Both the position numbers and the translations under genes were made by a program. Under the pieces are notes generated by a model, which had not been told where the DNA came from, did not search any database, and saw nothing but the letters and a program-made list of their open reading frames with translations. Source: Ornithodoros turicata (taxonomy: Eukaryota > Arthropoda > Arachnida > Ixodida > Argasidae). Taken from it: a stretch of DNA of 64,000 nucleotides. Shown here one piece after another: positions 22,560-33,735 of the stretch (its first letter is position 1; every line of letters starts with the position of its first letter). The stretch spans positions 310,001-374,000 of the forward strand of contig NW_026999326.1 in NCBI RefSeq assembly GCF_037126465.1. Direction: 5' to 3'.

Positions 22560-23044
22560 CCCAATAACCTCCTGGTAGGTGCAAAGGGGGAAACAGAGGG
22601 AACACTAACGCAATTGCCTCGTGGCATAATCTCTATGTACTCAGCAGAGTCGCCCAAATGGGTCACGCACCTTTTTCAAAACACTGGTGTGTTGGAAAAG
22701 CGGGAAACAATTGTGACAATCTTTCAAGTGTTGGACCAATTCAGAATTTGCTGAAAGGCTGACTGCATTCCTTTTTGCTCTAAGAGCCTAATGTTTAAGC
22801 ACCTACCAGACTGTCCTACGTAGCAAAAACCACATGCAAAAGGAATATAATACACAACGCCTACGGCACACTCAACAAAGCGGGTCTTGTGTGAAATACA
22901 GCAAACTGACATATCAGAATGAAAGGGTGTAAGAGGCCTTAAACGCGCAACATTTGAAAAAACAACTTGAACATCGAACTTATTTGCAGCGGCTAGGATG
23001 TTATGAGACACAACATGAAAATATGGAATGCAAAAAGGTTTCAT
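22560..23044 (-). pseudogene. Penelope-like element, GIY-YIG endonuclease fragment
   Basis: The minus frame from 23044 reads HNILAAANKFDVQVVFS, then CISHKTRFVECAVG, then the GIY-YIG core VVYYIPFACGFCYVGQSGR and CLNIRLLEQKG. In Penelope-like retroelements this endonuclease lies C-terminal to the reverse transcriptase and nicks target DNA. Here the RT is absent (5'-truncated or lost). After the stop near 22724 the homology continues with stops and shifts to NCVSVPSVS near 22600, matching the usual C-terminal text of the family. A non-functional relic. Confidence 0.75.
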
Positions 23045-24314
23045 CGTCGTTTTACAATCTACCAGCTCGCCTGCACCCTTGCACTACTTCTACCATGGAA
23101 ATAGAGAGTTAGACCCATTTTCGACCCGATAACGATTTTTAAATACGATGTCAGTACACTGTTATTCTAAAAGATATTCTAATGGAGTGAACAAGGTAGA
23201 TTTCCCATTTGTACTCTTTTCACCTCAGCTTTACTCCTCACAAAAGGAGAAACGATGGTCCCTCTCCTTCACTTGAGAGGAAGGTGTATAGCAGGTGTAC
23301 GAACCTCGCAGAGAAGTGGCATCGCGTGTATCTTACTCCTTCTTACACCTTCTCTGTGGACTTTCATCCGCGCATAAAGGACACGTAATCCCCATAATTT
23401 TTAAACGTTTAAACACGTTAAATCTCGAATGTACATTTCCGTGATGACATAAACTAGGTAAACTCTGTTTCTGGTTAGTCGTCGGTCGTGACTGACGAAA
23501 GCAAATTATTTGCGAATATGTTTGATTCCGCCGCACTTTTGTACCCTTGCGCGACCTCACGTCCGTTTGGAGCTTGGCGAACGGTTTGTGTTCGGTCGTT
23601 CACGAAGTTTGCACTGTGGTTGAGACGTTGAAGATCGCATGTGTGCAGCTCAGAGTTATCAAGGAATCGATGCTTTTCGCAAGAGTTCTTCGGAGTGAAT
23701 GCATTCGGTAAGTGTCCACCCACACGGCCGTGAAATATGTTCTTGAATACGGAAAGGCTTAACAAAACTGTTTCTTAGCCATAAACTTTGTTTGAGGGAA
23801 GCAATTCAGCGATCACTTTATAATTTTCAGGTTGCATACTCTCCCGAATTTTGAGTTCGTCAGGTTGGCTGGTATGCGTCCATTACGTCTGCATGATTTG
23901 ATAAATGAATTACCCATGATGATTAGCTGGTGCCGTTTTTCTTCATAGGGTTAATTTACATTGGTCGAATATTTGTCAGCTGAACATAATAATCTTCATC
24001 TGACAAATATTGGACTGTGGTGTTATGAACATAGCATTACTATCTGATCAGTGGCTTTATGTATATTACTTGGAAGGCATTAAGCAAGCAGGTAGGGAAC
24101 CAAAAATGTACATTCGACAGCTTGTTTAGGTGCTCGGTATCAGTTGGAATTTGCATTATTTGGAATTGCATATTTGAAATTACATTATTTGAACTTGGTA
24201 TTTTGTGTTTGAGGACTTACAGAGTCAGCTTACGTCAGCGAAGATGTATAGTCAAAGAACATAAGTAACTGGAGTTTAATATTTCAATATTATTCCTAGA
24301 AGCTCAACAATATA
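23045..24314. other. Unassigned DNA
   Basis: No gene recognised. A perfect 12-bp inverted pair, AATATTTGTCAG (23968-23979) and CTGACAAATATT (24000-24011), forms a small hairpin. Repeated ACTCCTT/AAGGAG strings lie near 23205-23345. Confidence 0.4.
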
Positions 24315-25032
24315 CAGGGTGTTTCAAAAAACGTGTCACTCGGACTTTATAAAAAAACGGGGCGACGGAAAAATACCTGGTAAACGGCACTTGTGTCGCA
24401 ACTGAATTTGCCATCTTGCAAAAATATTTTCATTTGATTTGAATTAAAAGAAATTGAATTTCTTTAATTGAACTTCAAAATTTCCCAAGTCAACCTCACG
24501 TTTTTTAACAGAATTAGAGAGCCCGTAGCGAACTTAGTCAGAACATCCAAGAAATCCGCTCGATATTGCAAAGGGAACTGTCCAAAAAAATTCCCGAAGT
24601 TGAGGCTTCAGAGTTTCGGGTATTCAACGGCGCACCAAATCCGTCGCAAAGATGCGCGGAGGGCAGGACATGTTCCTGCCCCCATGAAGCTAGGGCAGTT
24701 TATCGCCGGACCGGTGTGCAGCACAAGACGCCCCGATAACAAGGCGGGTGACATTCCACCATCGTTGATAAGCGGCAAACAAAAATGATTCCGCCTCTTT
24801 TTTCCCGCCCTGTTTTTTTTTCGACCTTCTATCTCTCATGGGGGCAGGACCAAGTCCTCCTCTCCACGAATTTTCGCGTCTGATTTCGTGCGCCGTTGAA
24901 TACCCGAAACTTTGAAGCCTCAATTTCGGGACTTTTTTTGGGCAGTTCCATTTGCAATATCGAGCGGATTTCTTGGTGGATCTGACTAAGTTCGCTACGG
25001 CCTCTCTAATTCTGTAAAAAAAAAAAAAAATA

Positions 25033-26130
25033 TTGGTGAGGGCAACTGTGCTTTACAGCCTTCCTATTCTGCACAGGATATCAACAACTTCATTAAATAC
25101 ACTGCGGTCCCTGTTTGCTCGAAGCCTTCGTCGATGCCTCAGAGTTCCAAGAATGGCTGAAACACGGCAAGTACTGGCTGAAGCTGGTGAGCTCCCGATT
25201 GAAGTTCTCCGTGAACGCGAAACGGCTCGGCACTACCTCCGTTTGTGTGCTCACATTCCCCGCCACCCGCTACTCAGGAAAATTCGATACCGCCCTGAAA
25301 GCGACTTCTATCGAGTAGCGCAGAGGACACGCCAGACTCTCACTGGCTTCATAACTAAGGACACTATACCGCCGGAAGCCCCCTGGTCTCTACCGGTACC
25401 GCCCACTTTTGTATGCCTCCCAAACCTTCTGGAAAGAAGAGATCAGGTCCCCCCTCAAGTCCTCCGAGCCCATTTTCATGCTCTGGTAGACGCGAAATTT
25501 TCTACGTTTACGGCAGCATATACTGATGGCGCATCCCGAAACAACAAGTCCGCCTCAGCCTTCGTCATTCCTTCCGAAGGCGTCGTGCACGGAAGACGCC
25601 TCTCACATCCAACCTCCTCCACAGCTGCGGAACTCTATGCCATCCTTTTCTTTCTACAACACATCGCTGATTTTCCACCCCGGGAATGGGCAGTCTTTAC
25701 AGACTCCAAATCTGCCCTTCAAGCAATTGAAAATTCCGGCATACGAGGCCCATCCTCACCCCTAGTCACAGACGTGCTAATGGCTTACCACACTATCTAC
25801 GCCGCATGCCACAGGCTAGTTCTCCAGTGGGTTCCAGCCCATTGTGGTGTCGTGGGGAACGAGCAGGCCGACAGCGCCGCAGAAGCAGCACTCTCGTATC
25901 GGAAACGGACCCGTATTGTTCTGCTGAGAGGAGACCGCCGTTCCATTCTGCGACGCCTAGTGACACCCCTGGCTTCCCGCCAACGGACAACCGACATTCT
26001 TCCCCCCTCTATGTTGAACAGAGTTGATCCCACGCTCGCTTTCCGCATGCCACGAAACACATCTCGTCAAGATGCTGCATTAATCCACCGAATGCGCCTC
26101 GATGTGGCGTTACCGCTTGAGACAAGTTGA
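25033..26130 (+). pseudogene. LINE ORF2, C-terminal RNase H region
   Basis: A 365-codon frame without its own start. The RNase H domain begins at about residue 165: YTDGA (first catalytic Asp), AELYAIL (Glu), FTDSKSALQ (Asp), LQWVPAHCGVVGNEQADSAA (last Asp region). These four acidic residues are all present. The upstream part (SLRRCLRVPRM) matches the linker usually found after the reverse transcriptase of I/LOA-type LINEs. A frameshift near 26100 separates it from the zinc-binding tail. Confidence 0.8.
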
Positions 26131-26413
26131 CTCTCCCACCTGCTGCCACTGTGGTGCTCTTGAGGATCTGGAGCACATTCTTCTTCATTGCCCTCACTAC
26201 GAACGTTTCCGAACCACACTCTCCGAGTCTCTTCGTCAGCTGGACTCTCGCCCTTTCTCCCTATCGAAATTGCTTGGTCCCTGGCCCAATCCAGCCCAGC
26301 CAACGCTCTGCGCTCAAAACTCTTCTGACATTTCTGGACACCATCGGACTTCGATTGTTATTGTGAAGGGGCTCGTTATTTTATTCCCCCCATTCCATCC
26401 AGCAATGGGGTAG
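26105..26413 (+). pseudogene. LINE ORF2, zinc-binding tail and 3' UTR start
   Basis: In the shifted frame the text YRLRQVDSPTCCHCGALEDL continues to EHILLHCPHYERFR, the CCHC-like tail common in RNase H-bearing LINEs. It follows 25033-26130 directly after a +1/-1 shift, so both pieces were once one protein. The 3' UTR runs to about 26475 and includes GAGCATCGCCTGTGGCGATG, a small hairpin. Confidence 0.7.
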
Positions 26414-27839
26414 AGCATCGCCTGTGGCGATGAAACTCTCCACTCTCCAAGGTCGAAAATAAAGTTGTTGTTGTTTGTAAAAAAACGTTAGGTTGACTTG
26501 GGAAATTTTGGAGTTCAATTAAAGTAATTCAATTTATTTTAATTAAAATCAAATGAAAATATTTTTGCAAGATGGCAAATTCAGTTGCCACACAAATGCC
26601 GTTTACCCCGTATTTTTCTGTCGCCCCGTTTTTTTATAAACTCCGAGTGACACGTTTTTTGAAACACCCTGTATATGCACATGTGAGACAACAGGTGAAA
26701 ACGCGCGTCTCGAAAGATGTGCGATGAAGAAAATATAGAAAAGAAATGGTGTTCCTTCACGAATTTTTATTGCGGACGATCTGCCGAACAGATTTTTGCT
26801 CTGAAAACCGCTACGATATCAGGTCACCGAATGGAACAGATGTTTTCATTGGGATAACTTCGTAGCGTTTATAATTAAAAAAGTTAATTAACGATTTTTA
26901 GGTAATTAGTGATTTGACGGTTGAGTAATATATGGCCAAGAACGTCCGCCGGCCCAGAGATGATAGAAGTGAAAACAGCATGTCGATAACCCTTATAGTT
27001 TTTTTTATGAAAAATCTGTATCGCCTAAAAAAAGGGGGATGTCTTGAAAAGGGGGATGTAACATGGGTTACGACTGAGGAAGAGGAAGTTAGACTTTTGT
27101 GTAGGCGACAACGACAATGAAGATTCATTCTTTCATGCACCATCTTACAGTGAGTTAGGTAGGTTTTACTGGCGCATTGACCGACGGCAGCCGTAATGCA
27201 CCAAGAAAAGCATTAGGGCTCTGCCCACTTCTGGGGCTCCTGTAACTCACCTTAAATATTATCTGAGTACCTTGCACGAGCCTGTTACAGATGAACAACA
27301 TGGGAGCAAAATTCCAGGTGACCAGGGAAGGCGTTACGATTTCCAGAGGCAGCTGTTGACCACTTTTGCTGACGCTGACGTTTTTTTTTTTTCTTTTTCT
27401 TGTGTTCTTTCTGTTGAACGCATTCGGTGCGCTAAAACTCCCTAATGTGTGGTTTCTTTTAGTTACGTGTTAGCGCCTCGAAACAACCGTACAGGTGAAC
27501 AGGAAGGAGTGGTTTGGTGTGCATCCTGGGCTGACTTGAGGGGAAGTGTGCCGCCATTCGTCTGCCAAGTCCGCTACAAAATCCGGGGAAAACCTTAGAG
27601 CTACATCCGGTGATGGATTCAAATCAAATATTCCGCACGACCTTGGCTACCAGGACGCTTCTACCTGTCCTGCTATGGCACTGATCGCTCAGTGTGGCTG
27701 CACAGTGCGTCTCACGTGATGTCGCCCACGTCGTCTTGGCGAAGTCCATGCCGACCTATACGGTCCGGTTTCAGGCTTCTCCGCACGCAAATCAAGTACG
27801 GTCACAGCGCAGGGACCGCCCTTCAGCTGCAGGGAATTA

Positions 27840-27960
27840 CCTCAAGTATCAAGCACTCAAGTAGTACTTTAAGTAGATTTCTGCGTAATTGTACTTTACT
27901 ATAAGCACATTTCTTAGTACTTGTACTTTGCTTCGAGTACATTTCAAATCACGCGCTTTC
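27840..27960. repeat. AGTACTT-rich degenerate repeat
   Basis: CAAGTAGTACTTTAAGTAG, TGTACTTTACTAT, TAGTACTTGTACTTTGC and CGAGTACATTT follow each other, a decayed short-period repeat probably belonging to a dispersed element end. Confidence 0.5.
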
Positions 27961-28029
27961 CGCTTTATACCCAAACCGCTTTGCACTTGGACTCCAGACA
28001 AAAAAATCGAAAAAAAAATATATCGACAA

Positions 28030-28137
28030 TGCACCCTACCAAAAGCGCTAAAATAAGAAGAAAACGAAAACGCACACATAGCGCTATATGTGTGTTTTCT
28101 TCTCCGTGCTAGCATTTTAGCGCTTTTACGGGGATGC
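28030..28137. repeat. Hairpin with AAAAGCGCTAAAAT arms
   Basis: AAAAGCGCTAAAAT (28041-28054) mirrors ATTTTAGCGCTTTT (28114-28127). Inside, GAAAACGCACACATA faces TATGTGTGTTTTC. The outer GCACCC and GGGGATGC also partly pair. A small foldback element is likely. Confidence 0.6.
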
Positions 28138-28289
28138 AATACCAACAGTAACAGTCTGCCATTAAAAAAAGTTATGTTATTTATGTAATTTTTATAGAGC
28201 ATATTCGTTGAAGAAAATCCGTTGTTGAGAGGCTTGAAATGCTGAAGTAGCAGCGCTTGTATCTTTCTAAACGAATGGAATGCGTAGAC

Positions 28290-29160
28290 GCGCGTACATT
28301 TTGACCAGAGAGTCGAACCGAACCCCAACCGAATACCGTTATTAGTGAGACTTCGGGAACCAGCGCCTGGCATACGGTCGATCGGCCGGTGCGTAATCCA
28401 GTGGCAAAGAACCAACCGGAGGTGACTCGTCCAACAGGGTTTTCGGAAGCCGAAGGGTCACAACAGCCGATATACGTGTAGCGCCATCTTACGTTAGGAA
28501 TTAAAGGAAATCATTTTCCGATACATTATTTAATAAATATTCTTTCACCGAACAATAATAAGTGTACACCAACACGTATATTGGACCGATAAGATATTGT
28601 AGAATCTACGAAATGGAACGTATGAACAGTGCTACCTATCAGCATCCCTACGTGGAACGGCCCTGAAAATGGCGGCAGTGGTCCTTTCCGATATTTTATA
28701 CGGCGAGTTTCCGACCCTTAGTCTGACTAACAGTGAACCATAGATATCAATACCGCGAGGTTTCCGAGGAACGAGATTTTGTGGGGAGCCATTAGGGCAT
28801 CCGTGGAATCCTTGGCTGCCGCCAAGTAAATGGAATTCATCTCGGCCATGTTTCAGCATCGTTGAGGAATTGCCGAAAGAGAACGATCGGAACAGAACAG
28901 ATCATGACATCGGAGTGACCAGCAAGATCGCCACGCAGGAAGGATAATCCCCACGAGGTAAAGCGCATGCGCGTCGCTTCCTTCTCTCCCAACTGACCGT
29001 ACGGGAGTGCTCACGTGCTGAGCCGGTTCCCGAAAATTCCATATAAGCCTTTATTTTTCGCAGAACAGGAACTGAACGGAACCGAAACAGCAGACGCCAT
29101 CTTAGAGCTGAACCGGAACTGAACGGTTAAAAAATACCGGTAACCGGTTCAAATAATGGT
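28290..29160. repeat. Dispersed GGAACCGGAACTGAAC-type repeat
   Basis: Edges near 28300-28345 (GTCGAACCGAACCCC) and 29060-29150 (GGAACTGAACGGAACC, CCGGTAACCGGTTC) share vocabulary with 18285-18385. The middle is unrelated sequence, so an insertion into, or a pair of, such repeats is possible. Confidence 0.35.
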
Positions 29161-29389
29161 TGATACGAAACTAAGGGCGGACTTTGCATGCAATGCACGA
29201 ACATACAGGCTACTTATTCTACTTTTTTCTTCTTTTGATAGCTTCTTAGCCTTCCTCTTGCTTGCCGAAAAAGTCGTGCCCTGCAGGAATGCTCTGGATG
29301 TTGTGGAGTCGCGAAATAACAACAAATATGGTAACTGGAAACTGTAATGAATACTAATGCCTAAGACATACGCATGAATATATAACACA

Positions 29390-29455
29390 TGCATATATTA
29401 TATGAATATATATGAATATACACATGAGTATATATATATATAAGGATATATAAGG
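29390..29455. repeat. ATATAT / GAATAT microsatellite
   Basis: Alternating AT and GAATATA steps, including a pure ATATATATAT run near 29430. Confidence 0.8.
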
Positions 29456-31071
29456 AAGGATTAGGGATCAACCACAGTTGTGGGTAGCATTCATGAAGTG
29501 ACAAATAGTATAAAAATACACTAATGTGCCTCAACTCTACCGGGTGCCCACCCTAACTGCAGATATGATCGCTGATACATAGCGCTGTAAAAAAAAAACA
29601 GAGCTCTAGCTCCTACGACGTTTGTTCTACAAACAGGTGCTGTATTGTAAGATCAGCCCGTTACTAATATAAACGTCATAGGAGGGTTGTCAGATTTTTT
29701 TTTGCTTTTTTTGACATAGTGCTTGTGTGCTATGTGTTAGAGATTATTTCTACAGTTTCCGCGGGCATCGTGTATAAAAATACGAATACAGAGGCCAACC
29801 GATGAATATGTCGTCATTGTGCGACTTTCGTTGTTTCAAATTTATCTTCTTCGTTTCTTTGTTTTTTCTTCTTCTGTTCCTTTTTGTGGAGTGCATTGCG
29901 AAAACAAACTATCCGAGCTCAACTATAGCATGCGTCCGTGTGTGCGACGCTGCAGGGTAAACTCCCAAACGTGCGTGCGTGAACATAGATAACACCCTTA
30001 AAAAGTAAAGGGCCAGCCATCCTCATGCTGGTCCTAATGAAAAGAACATACCAAGCTGGTTTTCTTGGTACATCTCAAATAAAAGAGGTAAAAATAACAA
30101 CTGTTATAAAAAAATGCACATTACTTCCAGAGGAGGAGAAACGGCTTGTCCCATAGCGAACCCCTCTAATGGAGCTTTTTTACCACTTCTAGAAGGAGTA
30201 AACATACACTCCTTCTCGGCTGTAATAGATATACTCCTTCGATAGAGTTCTTTAGCACCCATGATGTACCAAGCAAGGAGTGAAATACGAACTACCGAGA
30301 GAGAGAACTGGAACACGTCAGTTAATTCGCACCACAAAGTGACGAATGTGAATTGCAACACATTTATTAGCCATAGCGTCACGACACAAGCACAAAGAGT
30401 GAAATAGTGCATACGTTCGTATTCGAACCCAAACCGCCTTCGCCATTAGTATCGAAGTGTCCAGAATCGACCACCACACACAACAAAAATGAATGTGAAT
30501 CCGAAAAGTCAGAGTACCTACAGAAACGACACTGCAAGTTCTGAAACATTATTACCATCCCATGTAGCCAAAAGTGAGATAATAAATGTCTAATCGACGT
30601 CTAAATTTGGACGACTCACAGGTTTAGTAGATATCTCCCAATATCCTTAATGTTTATGGGAGTTCCTCTAGCCTAGGTTACGCCACCTAGGCGTCTCAAC
30701 TCAGACATCCAACGACCTACCCTAGCCCAACTTTAGATCTTTTATATACCAGACTGAGGCAGATTGTAGCCCTGTACTAGCCCTTAATTAGCCATAATGT
30801 CTAGGATTATGCCTTCATTAGCCTTTACTCAAAGCACACCACAAACCTTTTCTGTATGTGTGTGCTGTTTCAGGAATACGGGCTGTGCGTGTAAAAGTGA
30901 CATACAGTAGCTCACTCATGAAACACATTTTGACAAAAAAACTTTATTTTAAGTAATGCTATTAAAGTGACCAAAAATGGCCAGCGTATGCACTTCACGT
31001 TCGCGCAGTATTGCGACAAGACGATAATGGTGCAGGCGCTTACCAATGGAAGTCCATAATGTCACAACATA

Positions 31072-31965
31072 CAGGGTGTTTCAAAAAACGTGTCATTCGG
31101 ACTTTATAAAAAAACGGGGCGACGGAAAAATACGGGGTAGAGGGCACTTGTGTGGCAACTGAATTTGCCATCTTGCAAAAATATTTTCATTTGATTTTAA
31201 TTAGAATAAATTGAATTTCTTTAATTGAACTCCAAAATTTCCCAAGTCAACCTAGCGTTTTTCTTACAGAATTTGTAGCGAACTTAGTCATATCCACCAA
31301 GAAATCCACTCGATATTGCAAATGGAACTGCCCAAAAAAGTCCCGAAGTTGAGGCTTCAGAGTTTCGGGTATTCAACAGCGCACCAAATCTGTCGGAAAA
31401 ATGCGCGGAGGGCAGGACATGCTCCTGCCCCCATGAACCTAGAACAGTGTATCGCCGAACCGGCGTGCAGCACAAGACGCGCAGATAACAAGGCAGGTGA
31501 CATTCCACCATACGTCGATAAGCGGCAAACAAAAATGATTCCGCCTCTTATTTCCCGCCCTGTGTTTTTTCGACCTTCTATCTTTCATGGGGGCAGGAGC
31601 ATGTCCTCCTCTCCACGAATCTTTGAGTCTGATTTGGTGCGCCGTTGAATACCCGAAACTTTGAAGCCTCAATTTCGGGACTTTTTTTGGGCAGTCCCAT
31701 TTGCAATATCGAGCGGATTTCTTAGTGGATCTGACGAAGTTCGCTACGGGCTCTCTAATTCTGTAAAAAAAAAAAAAAAACGTTAGGTTGACTTGGGAAA
31801 TTTTGGAGTTCAATTAAAGAAATTCAATTTATTTTAATTAAAATCAAATGAAAATATTTTTGCGAGATGGCAAATTCAGTTGCCACACAAGTGCCCTTTA
31901 CCCATTATTTTCCCGTCGCCCCGTTTTTTATAAAGTCCAAATGACACGTTTTTTGAAACACCCTG
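31072..31965. mobile_element. TA-flanked foldback element (family 3), uninterrupted copy
   Basis: An 894-bp copy of the element at 24315-26671 without the LINE. Ends CAGGGTGTTTCAAAAAACGT and complement, TA on both sides. The whole body folds back on itself around a centre near 31540. The A run at 31766-31781 is the empty counterpart of the LINE target. Its right end lies just left of the Gypsy element C remnant, so it may have inserted in that element's LTR. Confidence 0.9.
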
Positions 31966-31966
31966 T

Positions 31967-32294
31967 ATATACGTGTAACATAGCCATTCTCAAGACCTCA
32001 TCGTCTCCACCCCACAGCTGTGTCATACGAAGGGCGACCCCTCAGTTCCCAGAAATGGGGGAGAGGACTCCTTCCAAGAACAATTTGGGAGCGACGCTTC
32101 GACTGTCCCAGGCAGTCCGGACTCAGCCATCGTCCGAGCCAGTTCATTTCCGTTATAGCTTGTATCTATTGTAAATATTCATGTAAATAAACCTGTAGTG
32201 CCCTCATCATTCATCATCTCACCCCTTCCACACCAAGCCACCGCCACGCGAGAGTTACACGAGTCGACAGGATATTCCTTCAATCAGTGCCGCA
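31967..32294 (+). other. LTR tail and leader of Gypsy element C
   Basis: Contains AATAAA at 32186-32191 as expected in an LTR R region, followed by CTCATCATTCATCATCTCA and then the leader up to the gag ATG at 32295. No primer-binding site could be named with confidence. Confidence 0.4.
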
Positions 32295-32640
32295 ATGCCG
32301 GGAAAGAAGCATCTCAACATCGCCAAGTTCTCTGGGTCACCGGACGACGTCCCAATCGAAAAATGGCTTCGTCTATTTCAAAAGAAGACAACAGAGCTCG
32401 AGTGGTCACATCAAGACGGGGTGAGCTACTTTCATGGATACCTTGAAGGGAAAGCTTTCAAGTGCTACTTGTCCGACGTCTTCGACACTGGTGATACATG
32501 GAAAGACATCGAAATATACATGACGCATCGTTTCGGAGCTGTGGTGACAGACCCTTTCCGTGAGTTTATTCACGTGAAGATCACAGCATCAAAGAGTATT
32601 CTGATGCGAAATATAAATTAGGCAAGGCTGCACAGCTTAA
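32295..32640 (+). pseudogene. Gypsy C gag, N-terminal part
   Basis: Starts at a real ATG (32295) and reads PGKKHLNIAKFSGSPDDVPI, then KWLRLFQKKTTELEWS, YLEGKAFKCYLSDVF and IYMTHRFGAVV, typical of the capsid-like core of Ty3/Gypsy gag. A frameshift near 32583 moves the frame to EYSDAKYKLGKAAQL, which runs up to the MITE insertion at 32640. Gag forms the particle shell. Confidence 0.75.
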
Positions 32641-33279
32641 AGGAACAGTCCGGGAAAACCGGAAGTTGATTTTTTCGAACTGCCACGGAGGCTTACATGC
32701 TCTGTGGAAAGTTTCAGCTCACAAAATGGCGTGGTTGTCGAGACACCGAATAAAAACTACTCCTCTGAAGACATCCGGTTTCGTTTTTCTCCCTCGCATA
32801 CTCCTTGCCCCAAGGATCCTCTATGTACGTCAGCCGTCATGTGAGCATGACGTCCCCAATGGACAAAGGGGAGCGGAGGACTGCGCCGTTGCTGGGAATG
32901 CAGAGAGGTGTTTTTTTCTATGAGTGTACTGAACAGAAGGCTGCGTCATGATATACCTGTGTTTACATTGACGCTACTCCGCATTTTCCTCGGCATCACA
33001 TGTGATTGCTACTCAAAGTCATCATAATGGGCAAATGCTAGCACAACAACCAACTATCGCGCGAACAGGCATGCGCAAGTCACTGCGGCATTGCTCTTAG
33101 GTACGTCACGCGAAAGCTCGCTGCGGCCTTTACTCAGGACCAACTGCGGCATAGAAAAAAGTGGATTATCAATCGCGCGATACGATTTCTTCGGAAATAT
33201 TTTGCACAGTTGTTGTGAGGAGTATTAGAAATCATAAGGCGGTGTTTCCCAGACCTATGTTTTCCACCGGACTGTCACT
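32641..33279. mobile_element. TTAA-flanked MITE inside Gypsy C gag
   Basis: Flanked by TTAA at 32637-32640 and 33280-33283. TIRs AGGAACAGTCCGG and (complement) AGTGACAGTCCGG differ at two positions. Joining the host sequence across one TTAA keeps the gag frame open (AAQL then KDRHIV), which confirms the target-site duplication. The 639-bp body has no coding signal. The TTAA target suggests piggyBac-like or a similar TTAA-specific transposase in trans. Confidence 0.9.
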
Positions 33280-33283
33280 TTAA

Positions 33284-33656
33284 GGACCGTCACATCGTTT
33301 CCGGTCTCACTGGTGGACATCCTCAGCACATGGAGATCGCATTTGCAAGTACTTGTGTCGAAACCCCGTTGGAATGGCTAGCAATTGCCCAACGCATGGA
33401 GGCATCTCAGCGGAGAGTCGGATTAACATATCGTGCCCAAGAGAGGCCAAGACGTGAAAATAATGGGGCGAGACTGACAAAGCAACCACGGGCAATGCCA
33501 ACAAGCCAGTGCCGCATTTGTGCTGCAAGGGGTGTCCATGGACGAATGCATTGGCACAGCGAGTGTCCTAGCAAAGCACAAGTTTCAAACACTGAGGTGG
33601 ATTCGGGAAACGAGGAAAGCGGCCCAAGGCACCACTATTTCACTTCCGTGCGCTGA
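33284..33656 (+). pseudogene. Gypsy C gag, C-terminal part with zinc-knuckle-like region
   Basis: Continues the gag frame after the MITE: RHIVSGLTGGHPQHMEIAFA, ETPLEWLAIAQRMEAS, then CRICAARGVHGRMHWHSEC, a CCHC-like nucleic-acid-binding region. The frame stops at TGA 33654-33656. The heptamer G GGA AAC at 33605-33611 lies in gag phase, and the -1 frame from there leads without a stop into the protease motif. Confidence 0.75.
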
Positions 33657-33735
33657 TCAACGGGCATCCGGTTGACGCTGTTCTCGACACAGGAGCCACC
33701 ATCACCTGTGTGCAAAGCTACGTGCAAAGGCTCTC
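33611..33735 (+). pseudogene. Gypsy C protease, truncated by deletion
   Basis: In the -1 frame relative to gag: ALINGHPVDAVLDTGATITC, with the aspartic-protease motif DTGA. The match ends at about CVQSYV (near 33725), where the frame runs into integrase sequence, marking the internal deletion that removed RT and RNase H. Confidence 0.7.

Larger units (their letters stand above)
25031..26475 (+). mobile_element. 5'-truncated LINE with RNase H domain
   Basis: The insertion starts abruptly after a 15-A run and ends with AATAAAGTTGTTGTTGTT. TGTAAAAAAA is found on both sides (25013-25022 and 26476-26485), a plausible 10-bp target-site duplication. The uninterrupted copy at 31072-31965 reads straight through the A run, which fixes the insertion boundaries. 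Only the end of ORF2 is present. Confidence 0.85.
24315..26671. mobile_element. TA-flanked foldback element (family 3), split by a LINE
   Basis: The ends read CAGGGTGTTTCAAAAAACGT and its complement, with TA on both outer sides, as expected for Tc1/mariner-type integration. The element halves (24315-25030 and 26476-26671) match 31072-31965 block for block. The left half holds the long self-complementary centre around TTGAGGCTTCAGAGTTTCGG (24600) and its mirror at about 24905. It encodes no transposase, so it is non-autonomous. A 5'-truncated LINE occupies 25031-26475. Confidence 0.85.
26672..31071. other. Unassigned DNA with small repeats
   Basis: No gene supported. The separately listed items are the AGTACTT-rich repeat (27840-27960), a hairpin (28030-28137), GGAACC-type repeats (28290-29160) and an AT microsatellite (29390-29455). 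A 22-bp hairpin GCCTAGGTTACGCCACCTAGGC lies near 30670-30693. ACTCCTT strings occur at 30165-30240. The 188-codon minus frame at 27849-28415 crosses the hairpin and looks accidental. Confidence 0.4.

Noticed and set aside
27849..28415. 188-codon minus-strand frame
   Set aside because: It crosses the hairpin at 28030-28137 and low-complexity sequence, and I see no motif. A chance frame is likelier.
31316..31813. Two frames of 110-124 codons inside the foldback element
   Set aside because: They are mirror readings of the element's own inverted repeat and carry no transposase motif.
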